DNA of 64,000 nt, from contig NC_133773.1 of assembly GCF_003597395.2 (NCBI RefSeq), positions 62,853,590-62,917,589 of the forward strand, written 5' to 3'. The stretch comes from Chelonoidis abingdonii. Lineage: Eukaryota > Chordata > Testudines > Testudinidae. Shown here in pieces: positions 11,867 to 22,359 of this stretch. The position numbers and the translations under genes are program-made. Every line of letters begins with the position of its first letter. Positions within the stretch are counted from its first letter, which is position 1. The notes under the pieces are model-generated. The model saw only the letters and a program-made list of their open reading frames with translations. It did no database searches and had not been told where the DNA came from.

Positions 11867-12057
11867 TACACCTCTACCTCGATATAACGCTGTCCTCGGG
11901 AGCCAAAAAATCTTACTGCATTATAGGTGAAACCGCGTTATATTGAACTTGCTTTGATGCACCGGAGTGCGCAGCACCGCCCCCCGGAGCACTGCTTTAC
12001 CGCATTATATCCAAATGTGTGTTATTTCGGGTCGCGTTATATCAAGGTAGAGGTGTA
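11867..12057. mobile_element. Tc1/mariner-type MITE with TA target site
   Basis: The left terminus cacctctacctcgatataac is matched in inverse at the right end (gcgttatatcaaggtagagg), and the 191-bp unit is bounded by TA on both sides. Its interior has the phrase ggtgaaaccgcgttat and a compact GC-rich core. TA duplication plus long inverted termini indicates a mariner/pogo-type non-autonomous element. Confidence 0.85.
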
Positions 12058-13699
12058 TTTGGAAATGCACAGTAAATACTTGAATTTGCGGAAAGGGGGT
12101 TTTACATGAATATTTATTCATGAGCTAATAGTGCATATGCAGAAACCCAACAGAGGAGACATTCTCTGTAAACAGGTGTGAACTTATTAAGATACAGTGA
12201 AATTCACCCCTTTGCAGAGGACCAGCATTAGGGCCATACAGTACTTAAGTCCTACTTATGCTCTGGAAATAGGGCTTAAGTGGGATTTATGTGATGCATA
12301 GCCCTTACACAAGCCTTTTAGCAGTAAGGATTTTCATTCCATGGTGACTACAAGTGATTTTATTATTTTTAGAGCGCAGAATTAAAAATGAACACTTTGT
12401 AGAAACAGTCCAGCAGGCTGTTTAGCCAAATGATTTACTGAAGAGTCAGTGCTTATCACAAGCAAACAAGAATCAAGAGAAGGAGTTGAGTATAAGAATT
12501 TCCCCCAAACAATATTTTGGTTCAAATTCAGCCACAGTATAACACCACTGAATTCAGAATTGACTTTCTTGGCCCTCAAAGCTTGATGCCATTGTCCTGC
12601 ACTTCCCATTCTGAGGACCTAAACATCTCAAAGATAATCACTGCTTTCTGGGTGTTATGACAATTAGGCAACAGTTGTCAAGTGCTATGTAAGTACTAAA
12701 ATTCACCGGAATGTTCACCAAACTCTCTGGCACTATTAGGCCCCTGATTCCCTACTAACTTACAGAATTTTAATTTGGAAACACTTTAAAAAACAATACA
12801 TCACGTCTTTAGGTTTTCCGATGATGCTCACCACTATAATATCTAAATCTTTCACAAATATTCATGAATTTAGCCTTAACAGACTTTCATGTAAGGACAA
12901 ATGGACCTAAGCAAAAGCAGCTGATCTCCACTTCTTCTATAGCAGGAAGCTGGTGATCTAAAAATGTCCAGGTTTCAGGCTTTCAGTGAGAGATGCCATA
13001 ACATACAAAAGCCTGTTTCCCTTAAAAATATCTTAATTTCTCTACAAAATAATCACGGACAAGATAACGTCACTATTTTAAACAGCAAGTTTGCTTACTA
13101 CCATTGTTTTTTCAACAGTCTCTCCAATCAGACTAAAGGCCAAAAATCCCAGGATTATCTGGTTCTTACAGTACATCATACAAAAATGTCTCTCTCTTAA
13201 TTTCCTGTTTTCTGTGGAGGCACAGAACATTAAAAAAAATTAATGCAAGGATTATTTAAAAAAATGTAGGTTCTTATAGGAAATGATACTGAAATTTATG
13301 GAAAACCCATTCGGAGTCATTTCTGATTTAAAAATGTTGAAATTGATGGAAGCTTTCTATGCACCTTGTAGGCCACACCATAAGGAAAGAGAATATAATT
13401 AAGTACATAAGACACTTGATGAACCATTTCTTTTTAAACATTTCAAATGATGTTGAAAACAAAAGGCCTTATTACAATCATACTTGATTAATCACCTAAA
13501 CAAAGAGGCTTAACACTGATAACTTGAATTACAGTGTAATGTTCCCTACTGCTGTGTCTGGACAGAGGGTGCACCAACAGTGACAACATCCATTTTATTT
13601 ATTAATTTTAATTTCTTTTTACCCCTGCGTATGGAAAAGAGGAACACCTTGAATTCTGACCAATAGCCATTGATTATCTCAGTTTACGGTCCAATCTTG
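12058..13699. other. Unassigned non-coding DNA
   Basis: AT-rich with only short random ORFs. No recognised repeat or exon. Confidence 0.3.
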
Positions 13700-13739
13700 T
13701 AAACATTTTCTAGTTGGCACAACACTTATTTGGTGACCA

Positions 13740-14960
13740 TTCCCGTAACCCTTCTGCCCCTCTGAGTTGGCAACAACAAGGGCCAGGTTCAGTATCCAGG
13801 GGTTATGTTTCAGTAACACAATGCATAACTGGCTCGAGCCCCCACCCAGTGACCTGGGACACTTACATACCATACCCCCCTGGGTGCCTCTAGGAGGCAA
13901 TACTTCCCCTCTCACAAGCACGGAGTCTGAGTGTAACAAAATCTTTTTAATAAAGAAAGAAATCAATGCAGCATCCCATGGAGAAACACCACAAACAGGG
14001 TTATAACACAAACCATAAACAAAAAACCCACCTCCCAGTACGTTTGGCAATGTCCTTTTCCCCTTAGGGTCTTAACTCCAATCACCCCAAAGTCCAAAAA
14101 CCCAAAAGTCTCTGGTCAGTGCCACCCCAGAGTTCAAGAGTTTATCTGTAGAGTTTTACCCCCCCCAAGCCTGGGTGGAAANNNNNNNNNNNNNNNNNNN
14201 NNNNNNNNNNNNNNNNNNNNNNNNNNNNNNNNNNNNNNNNNNNNNNNNNNNNNNNNNNNNNNNNNNNNNNNNNNNNNNNNNNNNNNNNNNNNNNNNNNNN
14301 NNNNNNNNNNNNNNNNNNNNNNNNNNNNNNNNNNNNNNNNNNNNNNNNNNNNNNNNNNNNNNNNNNNNNNNNNNNNNNNNNNNNNNNNNNNNNNNNNNNN
14401 NNNNNNNNNNNNNNNNNNNNNNNNNNNNNNNNNNNNNNNNNNNNNNNNNNNNNNNNNNNNNNNNNNNNNNNNNNNNNNNNNNNNNNNNNNNNNNNNNNNN
14501 NNNNNNNNNNNNNNNNNNNNNNNNNNNNNNNNNNNNNNNNNNNNNNNNNNNNNNNNNNNNNNNNNNNNNNNNNNNNNNNNNNNNNNNNNNNNNNNNNNNN
14601 NNNNNNNNNNNNNNNNNNNNNNNNNNNNNNNNNNNNNNNNNNNNNNNNNNNNNNNNNNNNNNNNNNNNNNNNNNNNNNNNNNNNNNNNNNNNNNNNNNNN
14701 NNNNNNNNNNNNNNNNNNNNNNNNNNNNNNNNNNNNNNNNNNNNNNNNNNNNNNNNNNNNNNNNNNNNNNNNNNNNNNNNNNNNNNNNNNNNNNNNNNNN
14801 NNNNNNNNNNNNNNNNNNNNNNNNNNNNNNNNNNNNNNNNNNNNNNNNNNGATGCCAATGCAAATCTTTCCACATCCTTTGAAATTTTTGAGATTCTTTC
14901 CACACTCCCTACAATTCACCACCAGATGTCAGGGTAGCGCTCAACCTGACTCTGCTTACA
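13740..14960. mobile_element. Probable LTR-type repeat interrupted by an assembly gap
   Basis: The C-rich block before the gap (tggctcgagcccccacccag, then acttccc, then caaaatctttttaataaag) and the block after it (ccaccagatgtcagggtagc) recall a repeated LTR-like unit of turtle genomes as I remember it. Exact ends and orientation could not be fixed because about 669 bp are missing. ORFs spanning the gap are artefacts. Confidence 0.45.
14182..14850. other. Assembly gap (N)
   Basis: An uninterrupted run of N, 669 bases as represented. It carries no sequence information. Confidence 1.
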
Positions 14961-15070
14961 TTCCCACGAAAACTGATAGAATATGAAGTTTAAAGTCAGT
15001 GAAACTACCTATGGCAGTTAATACTACACTTAGTAGTTATACCTCTCAACCTATCATTGCATTGCACAAT

Positions 15071-15340
15071 TGGGTATCGGAGGGTTACAATCGATTGCTC
15101 GGGGATCGATATATTGCGTCTCATCTAGACGCGATATATCGATCCCCAAGCACGCTTATATTGATTCCGGAACTCCACCAACCCCATCAGAGTTGCGGAA
15201 TCGACAGGGGGAGCCGCAGACATCGATCCCGCGCAGTGAGGACGGGTGAGTAATCCGATCTTAGATATTCGACTTCAGCTACATTATTCACGCAGCTGAA
15301 GTTGCGTATCTAAGATCGATTTTCCCCCGTAGTCTAGACC
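15071..15340. mobile_element. Hairpin-rich hAT-like MITE
   Basis: Two strong palindromes lie inside. Arms 15101-15120 and 15128-15147 pair over 20 bp with one mismatch around a 7-nt loop. Arms 15256-15280 and 15294-15318 pair over 25 bp with three mismatches. The unit is CpG-richer than its surroundings, and this layout matches a miniature element I recall as abundant in turtles. Clear terminal repeats or a target duplication were not confirmed. Confidence 0.7.
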
Positions 15341-15637
15341 AGCCCAAAGACAAAAAAATTATGCATGCAGGAGTCTTAAAATGCTATGGGATTCCTTTTT
15401 TTTAGTGTAAATATAACCTTAGTTCATTTTTTTTTTATTATTTCCGGTGTAAATAATTTTGAACTACAAAACTACAGAGAAAATGAATCTCAGTAGAATA
15501 AGAGTGGTACTCAAACAAGTGATGATCCTTGAAAAGTGGGCCATTTTGGAGTTATGCCTGTAGTAAATGTTTGAATGATTAAGTCTTGATTTAGTAATCA
15601 GAACACAAAGATTGCATATATTTAATTTACAATTATG

Positions 15638-15925
15638 GTTCTGTCTACACTGTATTGCAATGCAGACTACCGGTGTGTGAATTGCAGGGCACACCAAAAG
15701 TTATGCTTCTAGTTATCCCCATGGACGCTGGTGGTGCAAACTAACAACAGCCTATTTCATGTTAACGTATTCCTGTTTGAAAGAGGGCTATGTTAACAAG
15801 AATTAGGTACCTTTTTTTTAGTTTGTGACAGCAGTGTCCAGACAGGACAGTTAAAGCACAACTCTTTGGTGCAATTCACACCCGTGTAGGCTGCACTGCA
15901 GCACTGTGTAGAGAAGCCCTGTGTT
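15638..15925. mobile_element. Degenerate MITE
   Basis: It starts with tggttctgtctacac and ends with gtgtagagaagccctg, roughly inverted copies of each other. The interior has the typical alternation of short palindromes. Several mismatches in the termini suggest an old copy. Confidence 0.55.
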
Positions 15926-16439
15926 TACTGCGTCTATCAAGTAATTAAGGCCAAATACTTAGGTGTAATTTTGGTTTTATAAAATATATTATACTCTATA
16001 GAAATGTTTTCATATGTATAATTTAAATAAATATGGGGTTTTGTTGTTGTTAATAAAATTTAAAAATCTTTCTCCTGCAGGGTTCATGATCAAAATGCTG
16101 CCAACAAGTGCTAGCGCACAAAACAATGAAAGTAAATTTGACTAGAAAACAGTGTTTGTGTTTCACTGAATGCACAAAGTAAAAAAGTAAGAATGATGAA
16201 AAGTACACTTTAATATACTTATGGGTTTAATACAATAATGTAACAGTCATGCAAATAAGGAAACATTTTATAAAATATTTATTTTGACAGGTCTTAATTT
16301 ATTCCTATCACATGACTAACTCCTTTATAATGGGTTATTAGTTTAAATACACTTACTGTTTGCAAGTTATTTTGGAAAGAATTAATTTTATAAGCAACAT
16401 ATTTCTCACAATATTGCTTGTTTTTCTAAGACTACAATT
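15926..16439. other. Unassigned AT-rich DNA
   Basis: No exon or repeat recognised. Confidence 0.3.
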
Positions 16440-16605
16440 TGTTAAACTGTATCTACCTATTGTCTGTTATATTTAGATTATAAACTCTTTGGAGCAGGGA
16501 CCTTCTTTTTGTAGGTATTTGTACAGCATCTTGCACAGTGAAGTTCTAACCAAGATTGGAGTCCATAGGCACTAATGCAATACAAATAATGAATAAATGA
16601 TAACA
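16440..16605 (+). repeat. Ancient SINE/LINE-tail repeat (MIR/L2-like)
   Basis: The phrases attataaactctttggagca, gtacagcatcttgcacagtg and ctaatgcaatacaaataatg form the order of a widespread amniote repeat tail. An antisense relative lies at 39955-40040. The subfamily is not determined. Confidence 0.55.
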
Positions 16606-16770
16606 CCACCACCAGAAAAGCCTATAGCTCCGATTCTGAACTGTGCATCACAGTGCAGGGGGCTGGGAGTGGGGGAAGATTTCTTAAAACAACTTTAGTA
16701 CCTCTCAAATTCTGGGCATAGCCCCTGGCATAATTCAGAGAAATCCCATAGTCTGCTCTAACAAACAGAG

Positions 16771-17086
16771 CAGGGGTCGGCAACCTTTCAGAAGTGGTGT
16801 GCCAAGCCTTTATTTATTCACTCTAATTTAAGGTTTCGTGTGCCAGTAATACATTTTAACATTTTTAGAAGGTCTCTTTGTATAAGTCTATAATATAGAA
16901 CTAAACTAAACTATTGTTGTATGTAAAGTAAATAAGGTTTTTAAAATGTTTAAGAAGCTTCTTCTAAAATTAAATTAAAATGCAGAGCCCCCCGGACTGG
17001 TGGCCAGGACCCGGCAGTGTGAGTGCCACTGAAAATCAGCTCGCGTGTCACCTTTGGCACGTGTGCCATAGATTGCCTATCCCCGC
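16771..17086. mobile_element. Non-autonomous hAT element
   Basis: The left end caggggtcggcaacctttca is mirrored by gtgccatagattgcctatcc at the right end, which inverts to a decayed GG(A)TAGGCAATC. Flanking octamers (aaacagag and cattagag) are only partly alike. This terminus type (CAGGGGTCGGCAACC) is typical of a common vertebrate hAT MITE. Confidence 0.75.
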
Positions 17087-17999
17087 ATTAGAGTGACAAA
17101 CCACTGATGCTGGTACTTATTTATTCAGGATCAAATCCTGTTCACTTTTCTCACACATCTATTGCAGCCAGGACTAGTCATAATAGTAAGACAAGCATGA
17201 TTTATCCCAACAAACAAACTGAAAAAAACATTTTAATTGAATAGTAAAACTTGTCTCTCAAACACACAATATCTGGTGTTCTTACTGTATTGCATAAGGC
17301 AGACTGTTGTGAAGAAATATAAAGGGATTTAGGGCCACATTGTTAAGGCTGTTTAGGCACCTAAAAGTGCTTAGGCACATATCTGCATATTTGGTATAGG
17401 TGCCAAAAACTTTACAAATCTAGCCCCTAATGCCTTTTTCTTGTGTGAAGTATGTTTAACAAACTTATTTTTGCAATCACATTATCAAAAATATTTTCTA
17501 ATTTGTCACTGAGTGATTTGGCTCAATTCTTATGAACAAGGCCTATGCATCTTTCAATCACTTCAATAAGGTTAATAATCACAAGTGAGAAAAAGAATCA
17601 AGTTACTGTCCTAACAAAAGCATGTGTGCTGTGCAGTCTGTAATATGCAGTCATCGTTATATTTAGAAATAAGGAGCATTGTAAAATAAAAGCTGTCCTG
17701 GTTAAGCCCTTTGGCTATGTTTTAAATTTTCTGTTCAAGCAGGCAACCTCACAGCTCATTTAATGTCACAAATGGCTTTAAAAAAAATTTTAAAAAACCT
17801 CTTGCATTTTGTAAAAAGCAGACAAAACAATTGGCAGTTGGTTTATATATCCTCTAATGATTGATCAAAAATCAGGCTCAATTCAAACAAAAAAATAGAG
17901 AGATTTCACCCACCCTTTTATTTTAAGCCCCTTTTTTATATACATATTCATTTTGCTTCACACTTTTCTACCGTCCCACAGCACACACAAATTTTAGGT
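17087..17999. other. Mostly unassigned DNA; repeat-like block at 17325-17430
   Basis: The block at 17325-17430 has the word gtttaggcacctaaaagtgc followed by cttaggcacatatctgcata. This internally repetitive phrase is seen in old interspersed repeats. The rest is AT-rich without features. Confidence 0.35.
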
Positions 18000-18245
18000 A
18001 TGTTTGCTCTAACTCAGCCATAGCAGCTGCAGCTGCGCCTCTGTGCTGCGTCAGCATAGACTATCCCTGTAGTTAATCCACCTCTCCAAGAAGTTATAGC
18101 TAGGTCGACAGAAGAATTCTTCCATTGACCTAATACTGTCTACACCAAAGTTAGGTTGGCTTAAATACATCTCCTAGGGATGTGGGTTTTTCACACCCCT
18201 GAGCAATGTAGTTGAGTCGACCTAACTTTTTAGTATATTCAAAAA
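18000..18245. mobile_element. MITE fragment
   Basis: Contains agctaggtcgacagaagaat and, further on, gtgggtttttcacacccctg and gtagttgagtcgacctaact. These are modules shared with the element at 41235-41520 (hydrophobic-like hairpin phrase cacacccctga and a gtagtt-rich right side). Clear termini were not found. Confidence 0.55.
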
Positions 18246-18494
18246 CTCCTTCGTGGTTGGTCCCTGGAGAATCCAGTTTACAAAAGGGATGTGGGAGGGG
18301 GAAGGACTTCAAAGGGCTGGAAACAGAGGAATTACATATTTGTAATCCTCCTAGAGGAGTTACATGTAATTCCACAATAATACATACATATTTGCATTTT
18401 TAATACAACGGATACCAAAGGTATATAAACCTTACTGAATTAGGGTTACTTAATTCAGTAAAGTTCATCTTAATTCCATAAGGTTTATCCAGGA

Positions 18495-18640
18495 TATGGC
18501 AGGACATTAGAGAGACAAGGTGGGTGAGGTAATATCTTTTATTTGATCAACTTCTGTTGGTGAGAGAAACAAGCTTTCGAGCTTACACAGAGCTCTTCCT
18601 CAGGTCTGGGAAACTAACTCAAAGTTACAAGGTTTGAACA
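18495..18640 (-). repeat. Retroelement 3' tail with hammerhead-like core
   Basis: The word gacaaggtgggtgaggtaat, the phrase caacttctgttggtgagaga and caagctttcgagcttacaca identify the minus-strand tail of an abundant sauropsid repeat. The same tail lies in plus orientation at 39315-39470. I suspect a Penelope-like or LINE tail. On the minus strand it carries CTGAGGA, a 5-bp stem and GAAA at 18575-18603. Confidence 0.6.
18575..18603 (-). ncRNA. Hammerhead-ribozyme-like core motif (candidate)
   Basis: Minus strand reads CTGAGGA (fits CUGANGA), one extra A, the stem GAGCT/AGCTC around a 7-nt loop, then GAAA. This is the order of conserved boxes and stem II in hammerhead ribozymes. The extra A and the lack of an identified stem I, stem III and cleavage site leave function unproven. 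Confidence 0.3.
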
Positions 18641-20689
18641 GATTGGTTAGCATAAGCAGATAACACATATTTCAAGGGACCATTCATGGTGTCAGTCTCA
18701 ATGAGCAGAGAAGCAGAGTACTTTGAAGGGTAGGAGCAGCTCTCAAATCCTTTTCTCCACAAAGAAAAGAAAAAGCACAGGTACGCTGAAGGCTCCAACA
18801 AGAAGCTGCACAATGACTCACTGGAATGAAGGCATGAGTTTAACACAAAGGCATAAATGTTTCCTGAGAATTAGGTTTACATTCACTCAAAAATGAATGT
18901 GAGTTTGCTTGAAATTAGGCTTATGCTCACTCAACAACAGGCTCAGATTAGTTCTAAAAGTTCACAAACTAGGGCCTCTTCAGCCAAACGTGGTGAGAGT
19001 TTCAGGTGAGTTTCACATGGCTCAGGGTTTTGTTGTGAATCTCTCTTCCTTGGTTCCAAGATGCCAATTGTGCAGACAGACCTGAGGAAAGTTTAATTTA
19101 GTGGGTCCTCTAGGTTCCAACATGAATACAAAATACTCCCCATATGGGTGAGAAAATTACAGTGACCGAATGCTACTGTCACACCCCCTTTGAGGCAGAT
19201 CACTATGCTCTGACTTTTAATAGGATTTATGCCAGCATAATTTAGCCCAAGTTGCTGTTCAGTATTCACTTCCTTCACCTGCATGTGCAGATGATAATGC
19301 AGGCTGGGTACGGAAAAGCATATGCAAAAGCTGAGGCCACTGAAAATTCAGACCCCATGTCCCTAATATTAAAACACTATATCACACATGCTACTGTTTT
19401 TTTAGATGAGCCAGTTCCTATTTTCTCATAACATTTTTCTTGAAATGATGGATGAGACCATTTGTGGCATGCTATTCATTATGGCAATTAACGGACTAGA
19501 TATTCTTATTTAATAGCCAAACGAATGCCAATAGTTCTGTTACTTTTGTGTGTTAAAATCACAGCCCTTTAATTTTCATTGTTCAATGTTACCCTATTTT
19601 CTGGAGAAATTAAAGAATGTGTATAGGTCTGAATGGGAAAGTGCTGAATAATGAAATTCTGCTCTGAATTATTTTCACCTCTCATATATATTTTCGGTAC
19701 CTCTCCACGCTGCTCATTAATCTCAGCTGTTTTCTTTGGTGCTTTTCACTATATGACCGAAACATAACCTGAATTTTTCGCTTAACGTGCCATTCCATAC
19801 CTAACCTAGGTCCCATCCATCCCAGTGACTCCTACTACCGACTGGTAATTCCTCCTCAGCTGGCTGCTTGTGCAGCAGATGCATAGCAACAGTCTTGCAT
19901 TAAAATTATAAAACAAACAATTTTTTATACGGACATGGCTCCTGTTAAACTTCACAGATGGGAATCACAGAAGCTAAAATTTCACAACAAAACAATTACA
20001 ATGCAGCCACATGAGACAAAGGGGAGCAGACAGCACGTCAAAAGGGATAGCTGGGCTGTAATGCACACGCTTTCCACTTTGCATCATTGACTTTCAGTTC
20101 TGTTGTAAATACATTTTGATATTTTCTTGGCAAAGTCTTGTTCCAACATATAGTACCAGGTCCTGTTTTTCCATAGTTTGCCTTACTCTGATACATGCAT
20201 AGGGTGTCAATTTTTTCAAATTGACTCATTTCTTTCAAAGGCGCATTAAAAAAAATCATAGGGACTGACAACTTATGTTATCAGCCTCACAAGTTGACAG
20301 CATAAATTGACCACTTATGTTGTCAATTTCAAATTTAATTTTAAATAGGTTTATTTAAATGATTCAGTGATGAGCTGACGTGTAGGTCACCCCTCACTGC
20401 CCACCTTTGCAGTCAGATGCTAGAATGGATGCAGACAAATAGGGAGGCTTCTTGGTTGACATAGCACAGGGCGTCAGGATGGAATCTCAGCTTATTGGGG
20501 CATTCATGGAGCGGGACTGACTGGAGGACTGAGGTCTACCTGCATCCTTTTTTTCCAGTGTCCGCAGAGGCTTATAAGGAGTGTTCCAGGAAGAACAATT
20601 TAAGATGCTCTTTAGTTTTTTTAGTTTGCTTACAGAAGCAGCAACGTATGGAACATAGCTCAGGAACGTGTCTTTTTCCTAAATAAGAG
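18641..20689. other. Unassigned non-coding DNA
   Basis: No exon, tRNA or clear repeat boundary. The ORFs of 60-77 codons here are unremarkable. Confidence 0.3.
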
Positions 20690-21035
20690 AGGCACCTGCA
20701 GTGCCCATCAGTTAAGTAGCACTGAAGCTTCACATGAGGTACAGATTTTGCTCCTGCGGGGTTTTTTTTAACAACTAGCAAGAAGACTAACAACTAACTA
20801 ACTAACTATACTAATAACTAACACACACTTCAGCGGCTCCATTTTCTACCACGAGCAGTAAGAAGGAACTGAGGAACACAGTCCTTGACAGGGTGGTACA
20901 GGGGTCACAAGGACATCTAGGGCACAGGCGTGGTCCCAATACACACTGCTAGCCAAAAGAATCTGATCTCGCATAGATGGTGCACGTGTGCACCCAGAAT
21001 GGAAGTCATGCAGACAATCATTCAAAGAACAATGA
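20690..21035. mobile_element. DIRS-type terminal fragment
   Basis: The words cacctgcagtgcccatcagt, ctaactaactaactatacta and agtaagaaggaactgagg occur in the order seen at the right side of the DIRS element 21691-24665 (aataactaac near 24371 and ggtaagaaggaactga near 24482). It then trails into gtgcacgtgtgcaccc. No recombinase or gag remnant is attached, so it is a truncated or very degenerate copy. Confidence 0.5.
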
Positions 21036-21690
21036 ATTTTCTATCCAAAATTCATAGCAAATTTGATGGAAAATTATATATTTTTTCTGGGATTACTTGA
21101 CACTATACAATACACTATTCATGGCAGCAATCAAGGTCACATCCACACTAAAGAATTTTACCAAGCAAGGGCAGGGCTTCACCAGCTTCCAGAGTTTTTA
21201 ACAACACATCAATTAAACACACTTTGGAGACATAGCCTATGACCCAGAAGATACTAACAATAACTGAAATATGACTCACTACAGACAATAACCTCATTCC
21301 TTTGAAGACATATCCTTTCTTCTTCTGACAAAGACCTCATTCTGTGTATTTGACAACACAATGTTCTTTCAAGCAGTGCACCCTTGTTATATATTACGAG
21401 CAAGTCAGTATAAAGGCTTTGTAATGCATCTGTTAGAAGTTATTATACAATATCAGAGCACCAAGAAGCTAAAACATTATCTTTTTCAGGAGTATCTCTA
21501 ATCCTTGCTCAGATATTTTCTTCTCAGAATGGTGGATGCTGACACATAATTGGTTTCCCATACAACTTGACTGATTGTAAGTGCTGGTTAAGTTTTACAA
21601 TCGGAATTTTTCTTCTTTTCTTGATTTCTGACTTTATTTGACCTTATAGAAATGGTGTGAAAATGCTGTGGAAACTATTAATAAAAGATA
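21036..21690. other. Unassigned DNA between two DIRS-type copies
   Basis: AT-rich, no feature recognised. Confidence 0.3.
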
Positions 21691-21895
21691 AGTTACTCAC
21701 CTTCTTGTAACTGTTGTTCACATCCATTCCAATTAGGTGTGTGTGCGTCGCATGTACAGTTGTCAGAAACTTTTTCCCTTAACAGCTCCCGTCGGGTTGG
21801 TCAGGTAGCCCCCTGGAGTGGCGCCCTCATGGCACTCAATATATGATCCTGCCGACCCGACTCCCTTCAGTTCCTTCTTGATGGCTACTCTGACA
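21691..21895. repeat. DIRS left inverted terminal repeat
   Basis: Pairs in inverse orientation with 24465-24665. Shared blocks include ccaattaggtgtgtgtgc, the cggcaggatc(a) region and agttccttctt. Compared with the internal complementary region, the outermost part seems to have lost a short block equivalent to ttgagatgtgtt. Confidence 0.8.
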
Positions 21896-21917
21896 GAGGG
21901 GAAGGAGGGTAGGTATT

Positions 21918-22020
21918 GGAATGGACGTGAATAACACATCTCAAAGAACAACAATTATAAGAAGGTGAGTAATTGTCTTTTCTTCTTTGAGTGATTGTTC
22001 ACGTCAATTCCAATTTGGTG
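21918..22020. repeat. DIRS internal complementary region
   Basis: Bases 21918-21975 are the inverse complement of the outer left terminus (gttactcaccttctt and the ccattcc block). Bases 21976-22020 match the complement of the outer right terminus (cttctttgagtgattgttca beside caattccaattt). The two ends of the element are thus joined in one internal segment, the arrangement described for DIRS elements, where it is thought to template completion of the termini. Confidence 0.75.
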
Positions 22021-22350
22021 ACTCCCAAGCTCTCCCATGGGAGTGGGGTCTGAGATAAGGAATCACTGACTGGAGTACTGCTCTCCTGAGAGCTGCATCA
22101 TCTCTAGTGTGCTGCGTGATGGCATAGTGGGTCGCAAACGTATGCGCCGAGGACCAGGTAGCTGCTCTGCAGATCTCTTGGATGGGCATCTGGGCCAGGA
22201 AAGTGGTGGAAGAGGCCTGAGTCCTTGTCGAGTGGGCCGCTATAGGCAGGGCTGGGACTTTGACGAGATCATAGATACAGTCCGTAATCCAGGAAGAGAC
22301 GCGCTGAGAGGAGACTGGAAGTCCCTTCATCTGGTCTGCCATCGCTACAA
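22004..22350 (-). pseudogene. DIRS tyrosine recombinase, C-terminal remnant
   Basis: Minus-strand translation contains GLPVSSQRVSSWITDCIYD near the start and later MPIQEICRAATWSSAHTFAT followed by HYAI. The pattern ICxAAxWSSxHTFxxHY is the region around the last catalytic tyrosine in DIRS-type recombinases. The tyrosine is present in HYAI. The upstream catalytic arginine and H-x-x-R motifs are not included. Upstream it is fused almost directly to gag-like sequence (junction about 22350), so everything encoding reverse transcriptase and most of the recombinase has been deleted. Confidence 0.7.
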
Positions 22351-22359
22351 AAGCTTGCT

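Noticed and set aside
13767..14050. Overlapping 79- and 123-codon ORFs
   Set aside because: They lie in the LTR-like repeat before the gap and show no protein motif.
14134..14922. ORFs of about 250 codons spanning N
   Set aside because: More than 85 percent of each is the assembly gap.
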